This document shows, piece by piece, positions 24,631-31,721 of a DNA stretch of 64,000 nt. The position numbers and the translations under genes are program-made. Below the pieces are notes generated by a model. That model made no database searches. It worked only from the letters and a program-made list of their open reading frames with translations, and was not told where the DNA came from. Origin of the DNA: Bacillus sp. SB49 (GTDB taxonomy: Bacteria; Bacillota; Bacilli; Bacillales; Halobacillaceae). Position 1 is the first letter of the stretch, and each line of letters opens with the position of its first letter. The stretch spans positions 3,633,501 through 3,697,500 of the forward strand of contig NZ_CP048117.1 in assembly GCF_000469135.2 (NCBI RefSeq), written 5' to 3'.

Positions 24631-25295
24631 CTGCGTCGCAGGAAGACGAAGAACAGAACGATCAGCACGATGGCGGCCCCAGCGGTAATCGCAATGTTTT
24701 TGATGTTCGGTACGGTGATCTCGACCATGATCCGGTTTTCTTCCAGAGCATCCAAATTCCACGTGAGAACGTTGCCGTCGACGTCATCGGCGTTGTGGGA
24801 TTTGGGCTTCACCGGCAGGTCAAGCGTGAAGGTCAAGTCGATTCGGTCGCCGATAAAACGCGCGGCTCCGGGGATCGAGACGGATTCACCGAGATCGACA
24901 TCGGCGACGATTGCATAGGTGCGCGTGAAAAATCCCTCCTCGACTGTCGTGTCGACCGGAATATCCTGCGCCCCGTCCGAAACGACGCCCGATGCCGGCA
25001 GCACGTCCATCTCTTGAATGTCTTCGAACGACTTGGATGCTTCAAAACCTGTGTATCCGCCGGACGTATAATCACTGACCTCATAGCCTCGCTGGGTCAG
25101 CTCGGCTTTTGCCGTTTCGACAAGTCCATCCGTCCGGTCGGCGAAGCGCCCGGACGCATTCTCATCCACGCCGATCCGGAACGACGTTTCGCCGCTTCCG
25201 TCCTTATTGATTTTCACCCCGACATTCCCCTGCACACATCCGGAAAGAATCAGGATGAGGACAAGTGCCGGAGCAATCCACCATTTTCTTTTCAT
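24612..25295 (-). CDS. LppM/DUF3153-type lipoprotein
   Basis: The 227-residue protein has a lipoprotein signal ending LILSGC, an external region (about 22-190) with the pattern GNVGVKINKDGSGE typical of DUF3153/LppM-like proteins, and a C-terminal transmembrane helix (about 200-218) followed by RRRKRLSR. It would be tethered at both ends to the outer face of the membrane. The gene is alone, and its physiological role is unknown. Confidence 0.75.
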   Translation of the reverse strand: MKRKWWIAPALVLILILSGCVQGNVGVKINKDGSGETSFRIGVDENASGRFADRTDGLVETAKAELTQRGYEVSDYTSGGYTGFEASKSFEDIQEMDVLPASGVVSDGAQDIPVDTTVEEGFFTRTYAIVADVDLGESVSIPGAARFIGDRIDLTFTLDLPVKPKSHNADDVDGNVLTWNLDALEENRIMVEITVPNIKNIAITAGAAIVLIVLFFVFLRRRKRLSR

Positions 25296-25377
25296 TTACA
25301 TCCCCTCCACAAGGATAATTTTCCACCTATGAGATGTGTCTTTATGTACAAGATTATAATTGACAGGAGGAATAGTT

Positions 25378-25722
25378 ATGACGATTTCAAACACGATGGA
25401 AAATTTCCACCAGCATCTGCAGACGTGGATCGGTACAGACATCTGCATCACGAAACACGAATTGCGCGATCAAGATGCCGTCTCCATGCAGCTGCACGAC
25501 GTTTCCTATTCTGTGAACCCGATGAGTATCGACGGCTATATGGGTCCCTATACGCTCTACCTGCACGGAAAGGGATATGTCAGCACGGACATGCAAGGGA
25601 CAGAGCCCCTCCCCACCCCTTATTACGAAATTCCGCTGGAGGAGACGACCCATTACGAATGGAACGACGACCGCTTCTTTCTAAAGACGGCAAGAGGCGA
25701 CTACACGATCGCAAGAAAATAA
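25378..25722 (+). CDS. Hypothetical small protein
   Basis: The 114-residue soluble protein has mixed beta/alpha content (ISMQLHDVSYSV-type strands; YTLYLHGKGYV). ACAGGAGG lies eight bases before the ATG at 25378; the frame continues upstream to a TTG without support. It is followed at once by a terminator, so it is monocistronic. I do not recognise a family. Confidence 0.6.
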   Translation: MTISNTMENFHQHLQTWIGTDICITKHELRDQDAVSMQLHDVSYSVNPMSIDGYMGPYTLYLHGKGYVSTDMQGTEPLPTPYYEIPLEETTHYEWNDDRFFLKTARGDYTIARK

Positions 25723-25724
25723 GA

Positions 25725-25758
25725 AAACAGCCGGCAGTCGTTGTCCGGCTGTTTTTTT
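25725..25758 (+). terminator. Terminator
   Basis: AAACAGCCGG (25725-25734) pairs with CCGGCTGTTT (25745-25754), followed by TTTT. It separates the small gene from the convergent DUF418 gene. Confidence 0.9.
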
Positions 25759-25760
25759 TC

Positions 25761-26939
25761 TCATTGCGCTTTCGGAAGATCCGTAGACGGCTGCGGGCGC
25801 TTATTTTTACCCTTGAACGACCAATACGTAAACATCCGGATGATTTTCTCCATCGGTCCCTGGCGGAAATAACGGCTGTACCACAGGCTGAGTGCCGCCT
25901 GCAGGCTGAACACCAGCACGCCGATTGCGATTCCCGCCCAGATTCCGAGGGAAGCGAACAACCCCAGACCGAAGCCGTAAAAGATGAAAATACAGCAGAC
26001 CGTCTGGAGCAGGTAATTGGTCAACGACAGACGCCCGACCGCCTCCATCCCCCGGACGAATAGTGAAGAGCGGCCGTGGAACGCTGCGGTGAAAAGACAG
26101 ATGTAACCGAGAGCGAGCAGAGGTCCGCCGAGCGCGTACCCGACGCCCGACCAGCTCGAATCCGGCATCCAGACGATCATGCTCTTCAGCCCAAGCCCGG
26201 CAAGGGTAAGCCACAGCGCCCCGCGCTTCCATACCGCTATGTCAGCTTCCACTCTGCTGAACAGCTGTCGTTTTGCCGCATACATCCCGAAGAGGAACAT
26301 CGGCAGGATCAGAAACGGCGAAAGTGCAAGAATGAGGAACATCAGACCCGGCCCGAGCATCAACGGGTCTTCCTGCGAACGGTGGGTCATGATTTCAACA
26401 AACGTCCCGCTCCCATATATATCGACCGTATCTTCCACATACGCATCCATCCTCGTCTGCTCTTCTGCCGTCATCGCAACCCCCCCGCTGCCGTAGGAGA
26501 ACGACGACGTCAGAATAAGAACGACGACTCCCCAGATGAGCAGCGTCTTCGGCTTCCTTTTCACGAACAAAAGCAGGAAGAAACCCATCATACCGTAGGC
26601 GAATAGGATATCCCCTTCCCACAGCAGGATTCCGTGCAGGAGACCAAGGACGATCAGCGCCAGGAACCGGCGGGTGAATTGCCGCTTCACACGGAAACCC
26701 TTCTCCTTCCAGCTGCTGTACATAAGGATGATTCCATATCCGAACAGGAAGGCGAAAATCGGCATGAAGCTCGTTTCGACGAACACCTTCAAGATATCGT
26801 GACCGACAGCATCCGCCGTACCGAAGTCCCACTCATCCTTTCCGTAAATCCCGTACTGGAATATCAATAGGTTGGCAAGCAGGATTCCGAACAAGCTGAA
26901 TCCTCTCAGCGCATCTATCACACCAATTCTTTGTTTCAA
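25761..26939 (-). CDS. DUF418/YeiB-family membrane protein
   Basis: The 392-residue protein has about ten transmembrane helices. The N-terminal IDALRGFSLFGILLANLLIF and the C-terminal signature (GRLSLTNYLLQT, YSRYFRQGPMEKIIR) define the DUF418/YeiB family, uncharacterised proteins related to acyltransferase-3 enzymes. The best start is a TTG at 26939 with GGGGAG eight bases upstream; methionines further out lack a ribosome site. Its substrate is unknown. Confidence 0.85.
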   Translation of the reverse strand: MKQRIGVIDALRGFSLFGILLANLLIFQYGIYGKDEWDFGTADAVGHDILKVFVETSFMPIFAFLFGYGIILMYSSWKEKGFRVKRQFTRRFLALIVLGLLHGILLWEGDILFAYGMMGFFLLLFVKRKPKTLLIWGVVVLILTSSFSYGSGGVAMTAEEQTRMDAYVEDTVDIYGSGTFVEIMTHRSQEDPLMLGPGLMFLILALSPFLILPMFLFGMYAAKRQLFSRVEADIAVWKRGALWLTLAGLGLKSMIVWMPDSSWSGVGYALGGPLLALGYICLFTAAFHGRSSLFVRGMEAVGRLSLTNYLLQTVCCIFIFYGFGLGLFASLGIWAGIAIGVLVFSLQAALSLWYSRYFRQGPMEKIIRMFTYWSFKGKNKRPQPSTDLPKAQ

Positions 26940-27007
26940 TGAACTTCTCCCCTCTCTTTCCTTATTCATACGGGAGGTCGAGCAGAGAAGATTCATTTAT
27001 TTTCCAA

Positions 27008-27439
27008 TTATTTCTGATTTCCGGGAAGCAGCTGCTGCAGCGTCTCCTTCAACTGAAGGATGTCCGCTTCTTCCATATGCAGACGTTCGAGCAGCAGGTC
27101 CGGAATGCACTCCGCTTTCTCTTCCGCTTCCTTCCCTTTATCCGTCAAAACGACGTCAACGCTCCGTTCATCGCGTGTCGAACGCTCTCTCCTGATCAGA
27201 CCTTCCGACTCCATCCGCTTCAGCATCGGCGTCAGCGTCCCGGAATCCAAATAAAGCCGGCGGCCAAGCTCCTTCACCGTCAGCGGACTCTCCTCCCATA
27301 AAGCGAGCAGCACCAAATATTGTGGATACGTAATATTCAAATCGGCTAAAAGCGGACGGTACATCTTCGTCATCTCGCGCGTCGCCGCATACAAAGAAAA
27401 GCAAATCTGATTTTCCAACTTCATTTTTTCATCGGCCAT
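27008..27439 (-). CDS. ohrR: Organic-peroxide-sensing MarR repressor OhrR
   Basis: The 143-residue MarR-family repressor has its sensing cysteine at position 13 (LENQICFSLYAATRE), followed by the conserved tyrosine and arginine of OhrR, a winged helix (about 50-100, DSGTLTPMLKRMESEGLI) and a further cysteine at about 110. Oxidation of Cys13 by organic peroxides releases DNA. It is divergent from ohrA, with a palindromic operator between them (27482-27498), as in other Bacillaceae. Confidence 0.92.
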   Translation of the reverse strand: MADEKMKLENQICFSLYAATREMTKMYRPLLADLNITYPQYLVLLALWEESPLTVKELGRRLYLDSGTLTPMLKRMESEGLIRRERSTRDERSVDVVLTDKGKEAEEKAECIPDLLLERLHMEEADILQLKETLQQLLPGNQK

Positions 27440-27474
27440 TCGGCAACCCTCCTGGTTCCATTATAGCAAATGCC

Positions 27475-27503
27475 TTGCCAAACACAATTCAATTGTGTAC
27501 TAT
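27475..27503 (+). promoter_or_regulatory. ohrA promoter with OhrR operator in the spacer
   Basis: -35 TTGCCA (27475-27480) and -10 TACTAT (27498-27503) are 17 bp apart. The spacer is filled by the perfect palindrome ACACAATTCAATTGTGT (27482-27498), which matches known OhrR sites (TACAATT-AATTGTA type). Bound OhrR would block polymerase directly. A second half-site TTTAATTGTG follows at 27503-27512. Confidence 0.85.
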
Positions 27504-27546
27504 TTAATTGTGCACAACCTAAATAACAATTAAGGAGTTGTTGAAC

Positions 27547-27969
27547 ATGGTTAAACCTCTATACACAGCGAAAGCGACAGCAGAAGGTGGACGTCAAGGC
27601 GTCGTCAAATCTTCAGACGGAACATTGGAACTGGATCTTACGATGCCGAAAGCGCTCGGCGGCAACGGAAAAGAAGGCGCAACAAACCCGGAACAGCTAT
27701 TCGCAGCAGGTTATTCTGCGTGCTTCGACAGTGCTCTCCAACTAGTCGCATCCCAGGCGAAAAAGAAAATCACATCGAAAGTGACAGCGGAAGTGAGCAT
27801 CGGCAAACAAGGCGAAGGCTTCGGACTTGCAGTTAAACTGTTCGTCGAAATCGAAGGCGTAAGCCAGGACGAAGCAGACGAACTCGTCAAGAAAGCCCAC
27901 CAAGTCTGCCCTTACTCCAACGCTACGCGCGGAAATATCGAAGTCGATCTGGAAGCAAAAGCCGTTTAA
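27547..27969 (+). CDS. ohrA: Organic hydroperoxide reductase Ohr (OsmC family)
   Basis: The 140-residue thiol peroxidase detoxifies organic hydroperoxides, using a pair of cysteines seen in AAGYSACFDSAL and AHQVCPYSNATRGN. The N-terminal part (YTAKATAEGGRQG and LGGNGKEGATNPEQLFAAGY) is typical of Ohr. AAGGAG lies upstream of the ATG at 27547. No terminator follows immediately; the first one is at 28211, so repeat copy B is probably transcribed in its 3' untranslated region. Confidence 0.95.
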   Translation: MVKPLYTAKATAEGGRQGVVKSSDGTLELDLTMPKALGGNGKEGATNPEQLFAAGYSACFDSALQLVASQAKKKITSKVTAEVSIGKQGEGFGLAVKLFVEIEGVSQDEADELVKKAHQVCPYSNATRGNIEVDLEAKAV

Positions 27970-28068
27970 TTTTTATCATAGAAGAAAATTTTTTAGAAAC
28001 ATTAAAAGGAAGGGATTATGCCCTCAAAGCCTTATTCCCTACAAGCTTAAGGAAGTAAATAGCAGCAG

Positions 28069-28191
28069 AGGGCGTAGGGAAGAGGGGCAGACTCCTGCGG
28101 GAGATGCGGCACAGGTGAGACCCCGGAAGAGCAGCGCGATGAGGAGGCTCACCGGCCGCCCCGCGGAAAGCGCCCCTCTTCCCGGAGCCCT
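28069..28191 (+). repeat. Dispersed structured repeat, copy B
   Basis: This is a full copy. The outer stem AGGGC/GCCCT (28069-28073, 28187-28191) and inner stem GGGAAGAGGGGC/GCCCCTCTTCCC (28077-28088, 28172-28183) enclose a core with CAGACTCCTGCGGGA, an internal hairpin GGTGAG...CTCACC and CCCCGCGGAAAGCG. The rest of the 27970-28420 gap holds only the terminator at 28211 and the azoR promoter region. Confidence 0.9.
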
Positions 28192-28210
28192 CCTCCCTGC
28201 AGTAAAAAAC

Positions 28211-28238
28211 GAAAGGCCGATGACGGTCTTTCTTTTTT
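28211..28238 (+). terminator. Terminator downstream of ohrA and repeat B
   Basis: GAAAGGCCG (28211-28219) pairs with CGGTCTTTC (28224-28232; one G-U pair), followed by TTTTTT. Confidence 0.8.
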
Positions 28239-28420
28239 TGCAGAAAAAGGATTACTGAACAGAAACCGTTCGGAGCACCATAAGAACAGGCTGTTTGCTG
28301 CCGAACCAGCCGACAATTACGGACAAAATCCGAAGCATATCGGTTGAACTCTCAACTTCAAGATATTATAATACGTGTGTTAATAAACTTGTGAGGACAA
28401 CAACTTAGGAGGTTTTACAA

Positions 28421-29053
28421 GTGAACGTATTAGTTATAAAAGCAAACAACCGTCCAGACGGTATTTCAACGAAGATGTACGACGCGTTTTTGGAAAATAT
28501 TGAGCAGAATCAAGACGTCAACGTCGAAACGTATGATCTGTTCGCCGAAGATACACCATATTTGAGCCAGGATCTATTCACTGCGATCGGTAAAATCCAG
28601 GAAGGTGCCGCTATGAACGAAGACGAGCAGCGCTTGATGGATGCGAAGCAGAAAGCGAAAGACGCGTTGAGCAAAGCAGACGTCGTCGTTGTCGCGTTCC
28701 CACTATGGAACTTGACGATCCCTGCGAAACTGCAGACGTTCATCGACTATGTAGCCGAAGCAGGCTTCACATTCAAGTACACGCCGGAAGGTCTGAAGCC
28801 GCTTATGACAGACAAACAGGCGATCCTTCTGAACGCCCGCGGCGGCAACTATTCCGATCCGTCCATGGCACCGATGGAAATGTCCTTGAACTACATGCGT
28901 AACGTTCTTGGTGGACTATTCGGCATGAAGATTACAGAAGAAGTAATCATCGAAGGCCACAATGCGAACCCGGATCAAGCGGAAACTATCGTTAACGAAG
29001 GTCTTGAGAAAGTCGCACAAGCTGCGAAAAACGTCGCTTACCAAAACGTATAA
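28421..29053 (+). CDS. azoR: FMN-dependent NADH-azoreductase
   Basis: The 210-residue flavodoxin-fold enzyme reduces azo compounds and quinones with NADH. Family features are the N-terminal strand VLVIKANNRPDGIST, the FMN-binding VVAFPLWNLTIPAKLQTFIDY, the FTFKYTPEGLKPLM loop and LLNARGGNYSD. It starts at a GTG with TAGGAGG upstream and ends at a strong terminator. Firmicute homologues are often induced by electrophiles and quinones through MarR-type repressors. No such operator is evident here. Confidence 0.92.
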   Translation: MNVLVIKANNRPDGISTKMYDAFLENIEQNQDVNVETYDLFAEDTPYLSQDLFTAIGKIQEGAAMNEDEQRLMDAKQKAKDALSKADVVVVAFPLWNLTIPAKLQTFIDYVAEAGFTFKYTPEGLKPLMTDKQAILLNARGGNYSDPSMAPMEMSLNYMRNVLGGLFGMKITEEVIIEGHNANPDQAETIVNEGLEKVAQAAKNVAYQNV

Positions 29054-29063
29054 GGATTACAGA

Positions 29064-29096
29064 AAAGGCACTGGGATCGTTCCCAGTGCCTTTTTT
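29064..29096 (+). terminator. azoR terminator
   Basis: AAAGGCACTGGGA pairs with TCCCAGTGCCTTT around a short loop (29064-29093), followed by TTT. Confidence 0.9.
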
Positions 29097-29213
29097 CAAT
29101 TTGATTTATCTTCTTTTCACCAACACCTAACTTTAGCCATTGATATCGAATAACAGCGGATTATTGGGCCGGTCCTTATCTGTATTTGATAATGAAGGGC
29201 CATGTCAGGCAAA

Positions 29214-29333
29214 GGACGGAGGGGAATGGAGCAGACTCCTGCGGGAGAAGTGGCTCAGGTGAGACCCCGGAAGAGCAACGCGATGAGGAGGCTCACCGGC
29301 CCCCCGCGGAAAGCGCTCCATTCCCCGGAGTCC
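29214..29333 (+). repeat. Dispersed structured repeat, copy C
   Basis: This is a full copy. The outer stem is GGAC/GTCC (29214-29217, 29330-29333) and the inner stem GGGGAATGGAGC/GCTCCATTCCCC (29221-29232, 29315-29326). The core is close to copy B, while both stems differ from B in sequence yet still pair perfectly. Confidence 0.9.
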
Positions 29334-29360
29334 GCCCTCTTCTCCAATCTTTTTCAATAA

Positions 29361-29390
29361 AAAAGAGACACCGGATCCGGTGCCTCTTTT
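29361..29390. terminator. Bidirectional terminator
   Basis: AAAAGAGACACCGG and CCGGTGCCTCTTTT form a near-perfect hairpin with an AT centre and U tracts on both sides. It ends the leftward MFS gene region (coding stops at 29400). Confidence 0.85.
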
Positions 29391-29399
29391 CGCATGTGA

Positions 29400-30626
29400 T
29401 TAATGGCCTTCTGCTTCATCGACGTGATGGACGTGCTTCGCGTTTACAGCGACAAACAGCACAGATACCAGCACGACAACCCCCGCCACATAGAACGGTA
29501 CGCTTGAGTTATATACTTCCGCCAGTTTACCCGCAAGGAACGGTGCCAGCGCACCACCCAAAAAGCGCAGGAAGCTGTAGGCCGCAGAAGCCGTCGAGCG
29601 TTCGACAGGGCTTGCGTTCATGACCGCTGTCGTAATGAGCGTATTGTTATTACCGAGCAGCGCACCAGCGAAGATGACCGCAGCGATGACGACCCATTGT
29701 GTAGATGTCCAAGCTCCCATAGCAAGGAGAACAAGACCGAAGACGACGAGCATCAGGCACATCGACTTCACGGTTCCGAACCATTTTTGCAGCTTCGGAG
29801 CAGTGAAGACGGATGTGACGGCAAGCAGAATTCCCCAACCGAGGAAGACGAATCCGAGTCCGTGTTCATCCAGTCCGAGAACGAACGGGGAATAGGCGAG
29901 CAGCGTAAAGAACCCGAAGTTATACAAGGCGGCCGTAATTCCGAGCACCAAGAGAGAACGGTGCTTCAATGCACGGAACGGATCGCCGAGCGATGTTTTT
30001 TTCTTAGCAACGCCTGCTGCCGGCTTCGCTTTTGGCATGAGCGTCGTCAGACCGATGAAAGCAATGACCATAAGCGTCGCAACCCCAAGGAACGGTCCTC
30101 TCCATGACATCGCTCCAAGCCAACCTCCAAGGAGTGGACCGACGGAAATGCCGAGACCGATGGCTGCTTCATACAGGATGATCGCTTTTGCGTTTCCGCT
30201 GTTGGACAACGTGACGATCGCTGTTAGAGCTGTGGCAACGAACAGGGCGTTACCGAGTCCCCAGCCTCCGCGCAGGAAGACAAGCTCCCAGATTCCGTTG
30301 GAAAGACCACCAAGGGCGGAGAAGATCGCGATAATGACGATCCCTGCAAGAAGCGTCTTCTTCATTCCGATTCTCGAAGTGATGAACCCCGTGACGAGCA
30401 TCGCAACGGCCATGACGGCATTATAACTAGTGAATAAGAGCGTAACCTGACTTGGTTCTGCATCCAGCTGCTCGGCTATGGCAGGCAGGATCGGATCGAC
30501 AAGACCCAGTCCCATGAAAGCGATGATACAGGCGAAAAAGACCGCCCACACCGATTTCGGCTGATGTAAAATTCCAGGTTCCTCGGCAATAGTCACCGGT
30601 GGGACCTGGTTTGTTTGTGTAGACAT
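29400..30626 (-). CDS. MFS efflux transporter
   Basis: This 408-residue major facilitator has 12 helices, an N-terminal cytoplasmic stretch, motif A-like GFITSRIGMKKTLLAG between helices 2 and 3, and motif C-like EAAIGLGISVGPLLGGWLG in helix 5, which marks drug/H+ antiporters. It is 19 bp downstream of a CBS-domain gene and divergent from a MarR regulator whose two candidate operators lie in the shared promoter region (31124-31157). It is therefore probably an inducible efflux pump. The substrate cannot be read from the sequence. Confidence 0.88.
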   Translation of the reverse strand: MSTQTNQVPPVTIAEEPGILHQPKSVWAVFFACIIAFMGLGLVDPILPAIAEQLDAEPSQVTLLFTSYNAVMAVAMLVTGFITSRIGMKKTLLAGIVIIAIFSALGGLSNGIWELVFLRGGWGLGNALFVATALTAIVTLSNSGNAKAIILYEAAIGLGISVGPLLGGWLGAMSWRGPFLGVATLMVIAFIGLTTLMPKAKPAAGVAKKKTSLGDPFRALKHRSLLVLGITAALYNFGFFTLLAYSPFVLGLDEHGLGFVFLGWGILLAVTSVFTAPKLQKWFGTVKSMCLMLVVFGLVLLAMGAWTSTQWVVIAAVIFAGALLGNNNTLITTAVMNASPVERSTASAAYSFLRFLGGALAPFLAGKLAEVYNSSVPFYVAGVVVLVSVLFVAVNAKHVHHVDEAEGH

Positions 30627-30645
30627 AATAACATGTCCCCTTTCC

Positions 30646-31101
30646 TTATAATTTCGAATGGAAGATGTGGCGGATCACATCACCGCGGCTGATGATCCCG
30701 ACGAGTCTGCCGTCCTCTTCAACCGGAAGCTTTTTGACCTCGTCTTTCCCGAGCAGGGCGGCGACTTCCTCCCCTGCTGTCTCCACCGACGCCGTAAGAA
30801 CGGAATCATCCGCAAGCTCCATAACGTTCAAGTCGAGGACCTCTTCAATCCGCTCATCGAACGGATGACGATCTCCGGGTATGACCGCTACTGTGTACAA
30901 AGAATCGACGAAGAAGTCTTTGTGCTTCCCTATATAACGCATGATGTCTTCCTCACTGATATAGGCGACGATGTTTCCAGATCGATCCGTCACCGGCATC
31001 CCGCTGATCTCCTCATGAATCAACTTGGCAAGAACGGTCCGAATCGAATCCGTGTGATTTACGCGATGCACGTCATGCATCATCATATCTTGTGCCTGCA
31101 T
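30646..31101 (-). CDS. Stand-alone CBS-domain pair protein
   Basis: The 151-residue protein consists of two CBS domains (about 7-60 and 95-150; ISGMPVTDRSGNIVAYISEEDI and KKLPVEEDGRLVGIISRGDVI), which bind adenine nucleotides. The final ISRGDVIRHI has the usual ribose-binding G-D. GGAGAGGGAG precedes the ATG at 31101. It is the first gene of a two-gene operon with the MFS transporter, an unusual pairing that suggests energy-state input to, or co-regulation with, efflux. Confidence 0.88.
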   Translation of the reverse strand: MQAQDMMMHDVHRVNHTDSIRTVLAKLIHEEISGMPVTDRSGNIVAYISEEDIMRYIGKHKDFFVDSLYTVAVIPGDRHPFDERIEEVLDLNVMELADDSVLTASVETAGEEVAALLGKDEVKKLPVEEDGRLVGIISRGDVIRHIFHSKL

Positions 31102-31123
31102 GGTATCTCCCTCTCCCATTTAG

Positions 31124-31157
31124 TTGCATGATACAAACAATTACTTGTATAATACAA
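31124..31157. promoter_or_regulatory. Twin MarR-type operators
   Basis: TTGTATAATACAA (31145-31157) is a perfect palindrome, and TTGCATGATACAA (31124-31136) shares its half-sites with one mismatch. Centres are 21 bp apart, two helical turns, in the divergent region between the CBS/MFS operon and the marR gene. The MarR protein next door is the obvious candidate to bind. Confidence 0.7.
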
Positions 31158-31223
31158 CTATAAAAGTTCTTATGTCAAGACAATGCGTTCAACTATGTTA
31201 TGATAAAAGGAGGAAAAGGATTA

Positions 31224-31670
31224 ATGGAGGTGGCAGGATTGAGTGACAGATCCGTAGAAGTGATCGAACGACAAGTCACAGACTTCATCCGCCGGATCGT
31301 ATTGACAGAGAAACAGGACGACAGTCTGGAACGTTCGGCATATATTCTGCTCCGTCAGCTGACTACTTATGGTCCGGCCGGAGTGAAAGCCCTTTCGGAA
31401 GACCTGCATCTGGACGTTTCGACGATCAGCAGGCAGGCGGCGGCTCTTGTTGCCAAAGGGTATGTAGAGAAGATACCGAATCCAAACGATGGGCGCGCCT
31501 ACTTCTACCGGATTACAAAGCTCGGTTCCGAAGAACTGGAGGGCAATAAACAGCGCCGGTTTGAGCGTTTGTCCCGCGTGCTTTCTGACTGGACGGACGA
31601 AGAACAGGAAACGTTCGGAAGACTATTGAAGAAATACAATGAAACGATCAATAAACGGCTCAACTTATAG
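31224..31670 (+). CDS. MarR-family transcriptional regulator
   Basis: The 148-residue regulator has a winged helix at about 45-105 (VKALSEDLHLDVSTISRQAAALVAKGYVEKIPNPNDGRAYFY) and dimerisation helices at both ends. AAAGGAGG precedes the ATG at 31224; a TTG five codons in is also possible. It has no cysteine, so it probably responds to a small ligand rather than oxidation. It most likely represses itself and the divergent CBS/MFS operon. Confidence 0.85.
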   Translation: MEVAGLSDRSVEVIERQVTDFIRRIVLTEKQDDSLERSAYILLRQLTTYGPAGVKALSEDLHLDVSTISRQAAALVAKGYVEKIPNPNDGRAYFYRITKLGSEELEGNKQRRFERLSRVLSDWTDEEQETFGRLLKKYNETINKRLNL

Positions 31671-31678
31671 CCGAAAAA

Positions 31679-31715
31679 AAGCCAGGCATGGGTCTCTCCC
31701 GTGCCTGGCTTCTAT
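31679..31715. terminator. Bidirectional terminator
   Basis: AAGCCAGGCA and TGCCTGGCTT pair (31679-31688, 31702-31711) with an extended GGG/CCC stem, between convergent marR and acyltransferase genes. Confidence 0.9.
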
Positions 31716-31721
31716 TTGTTC

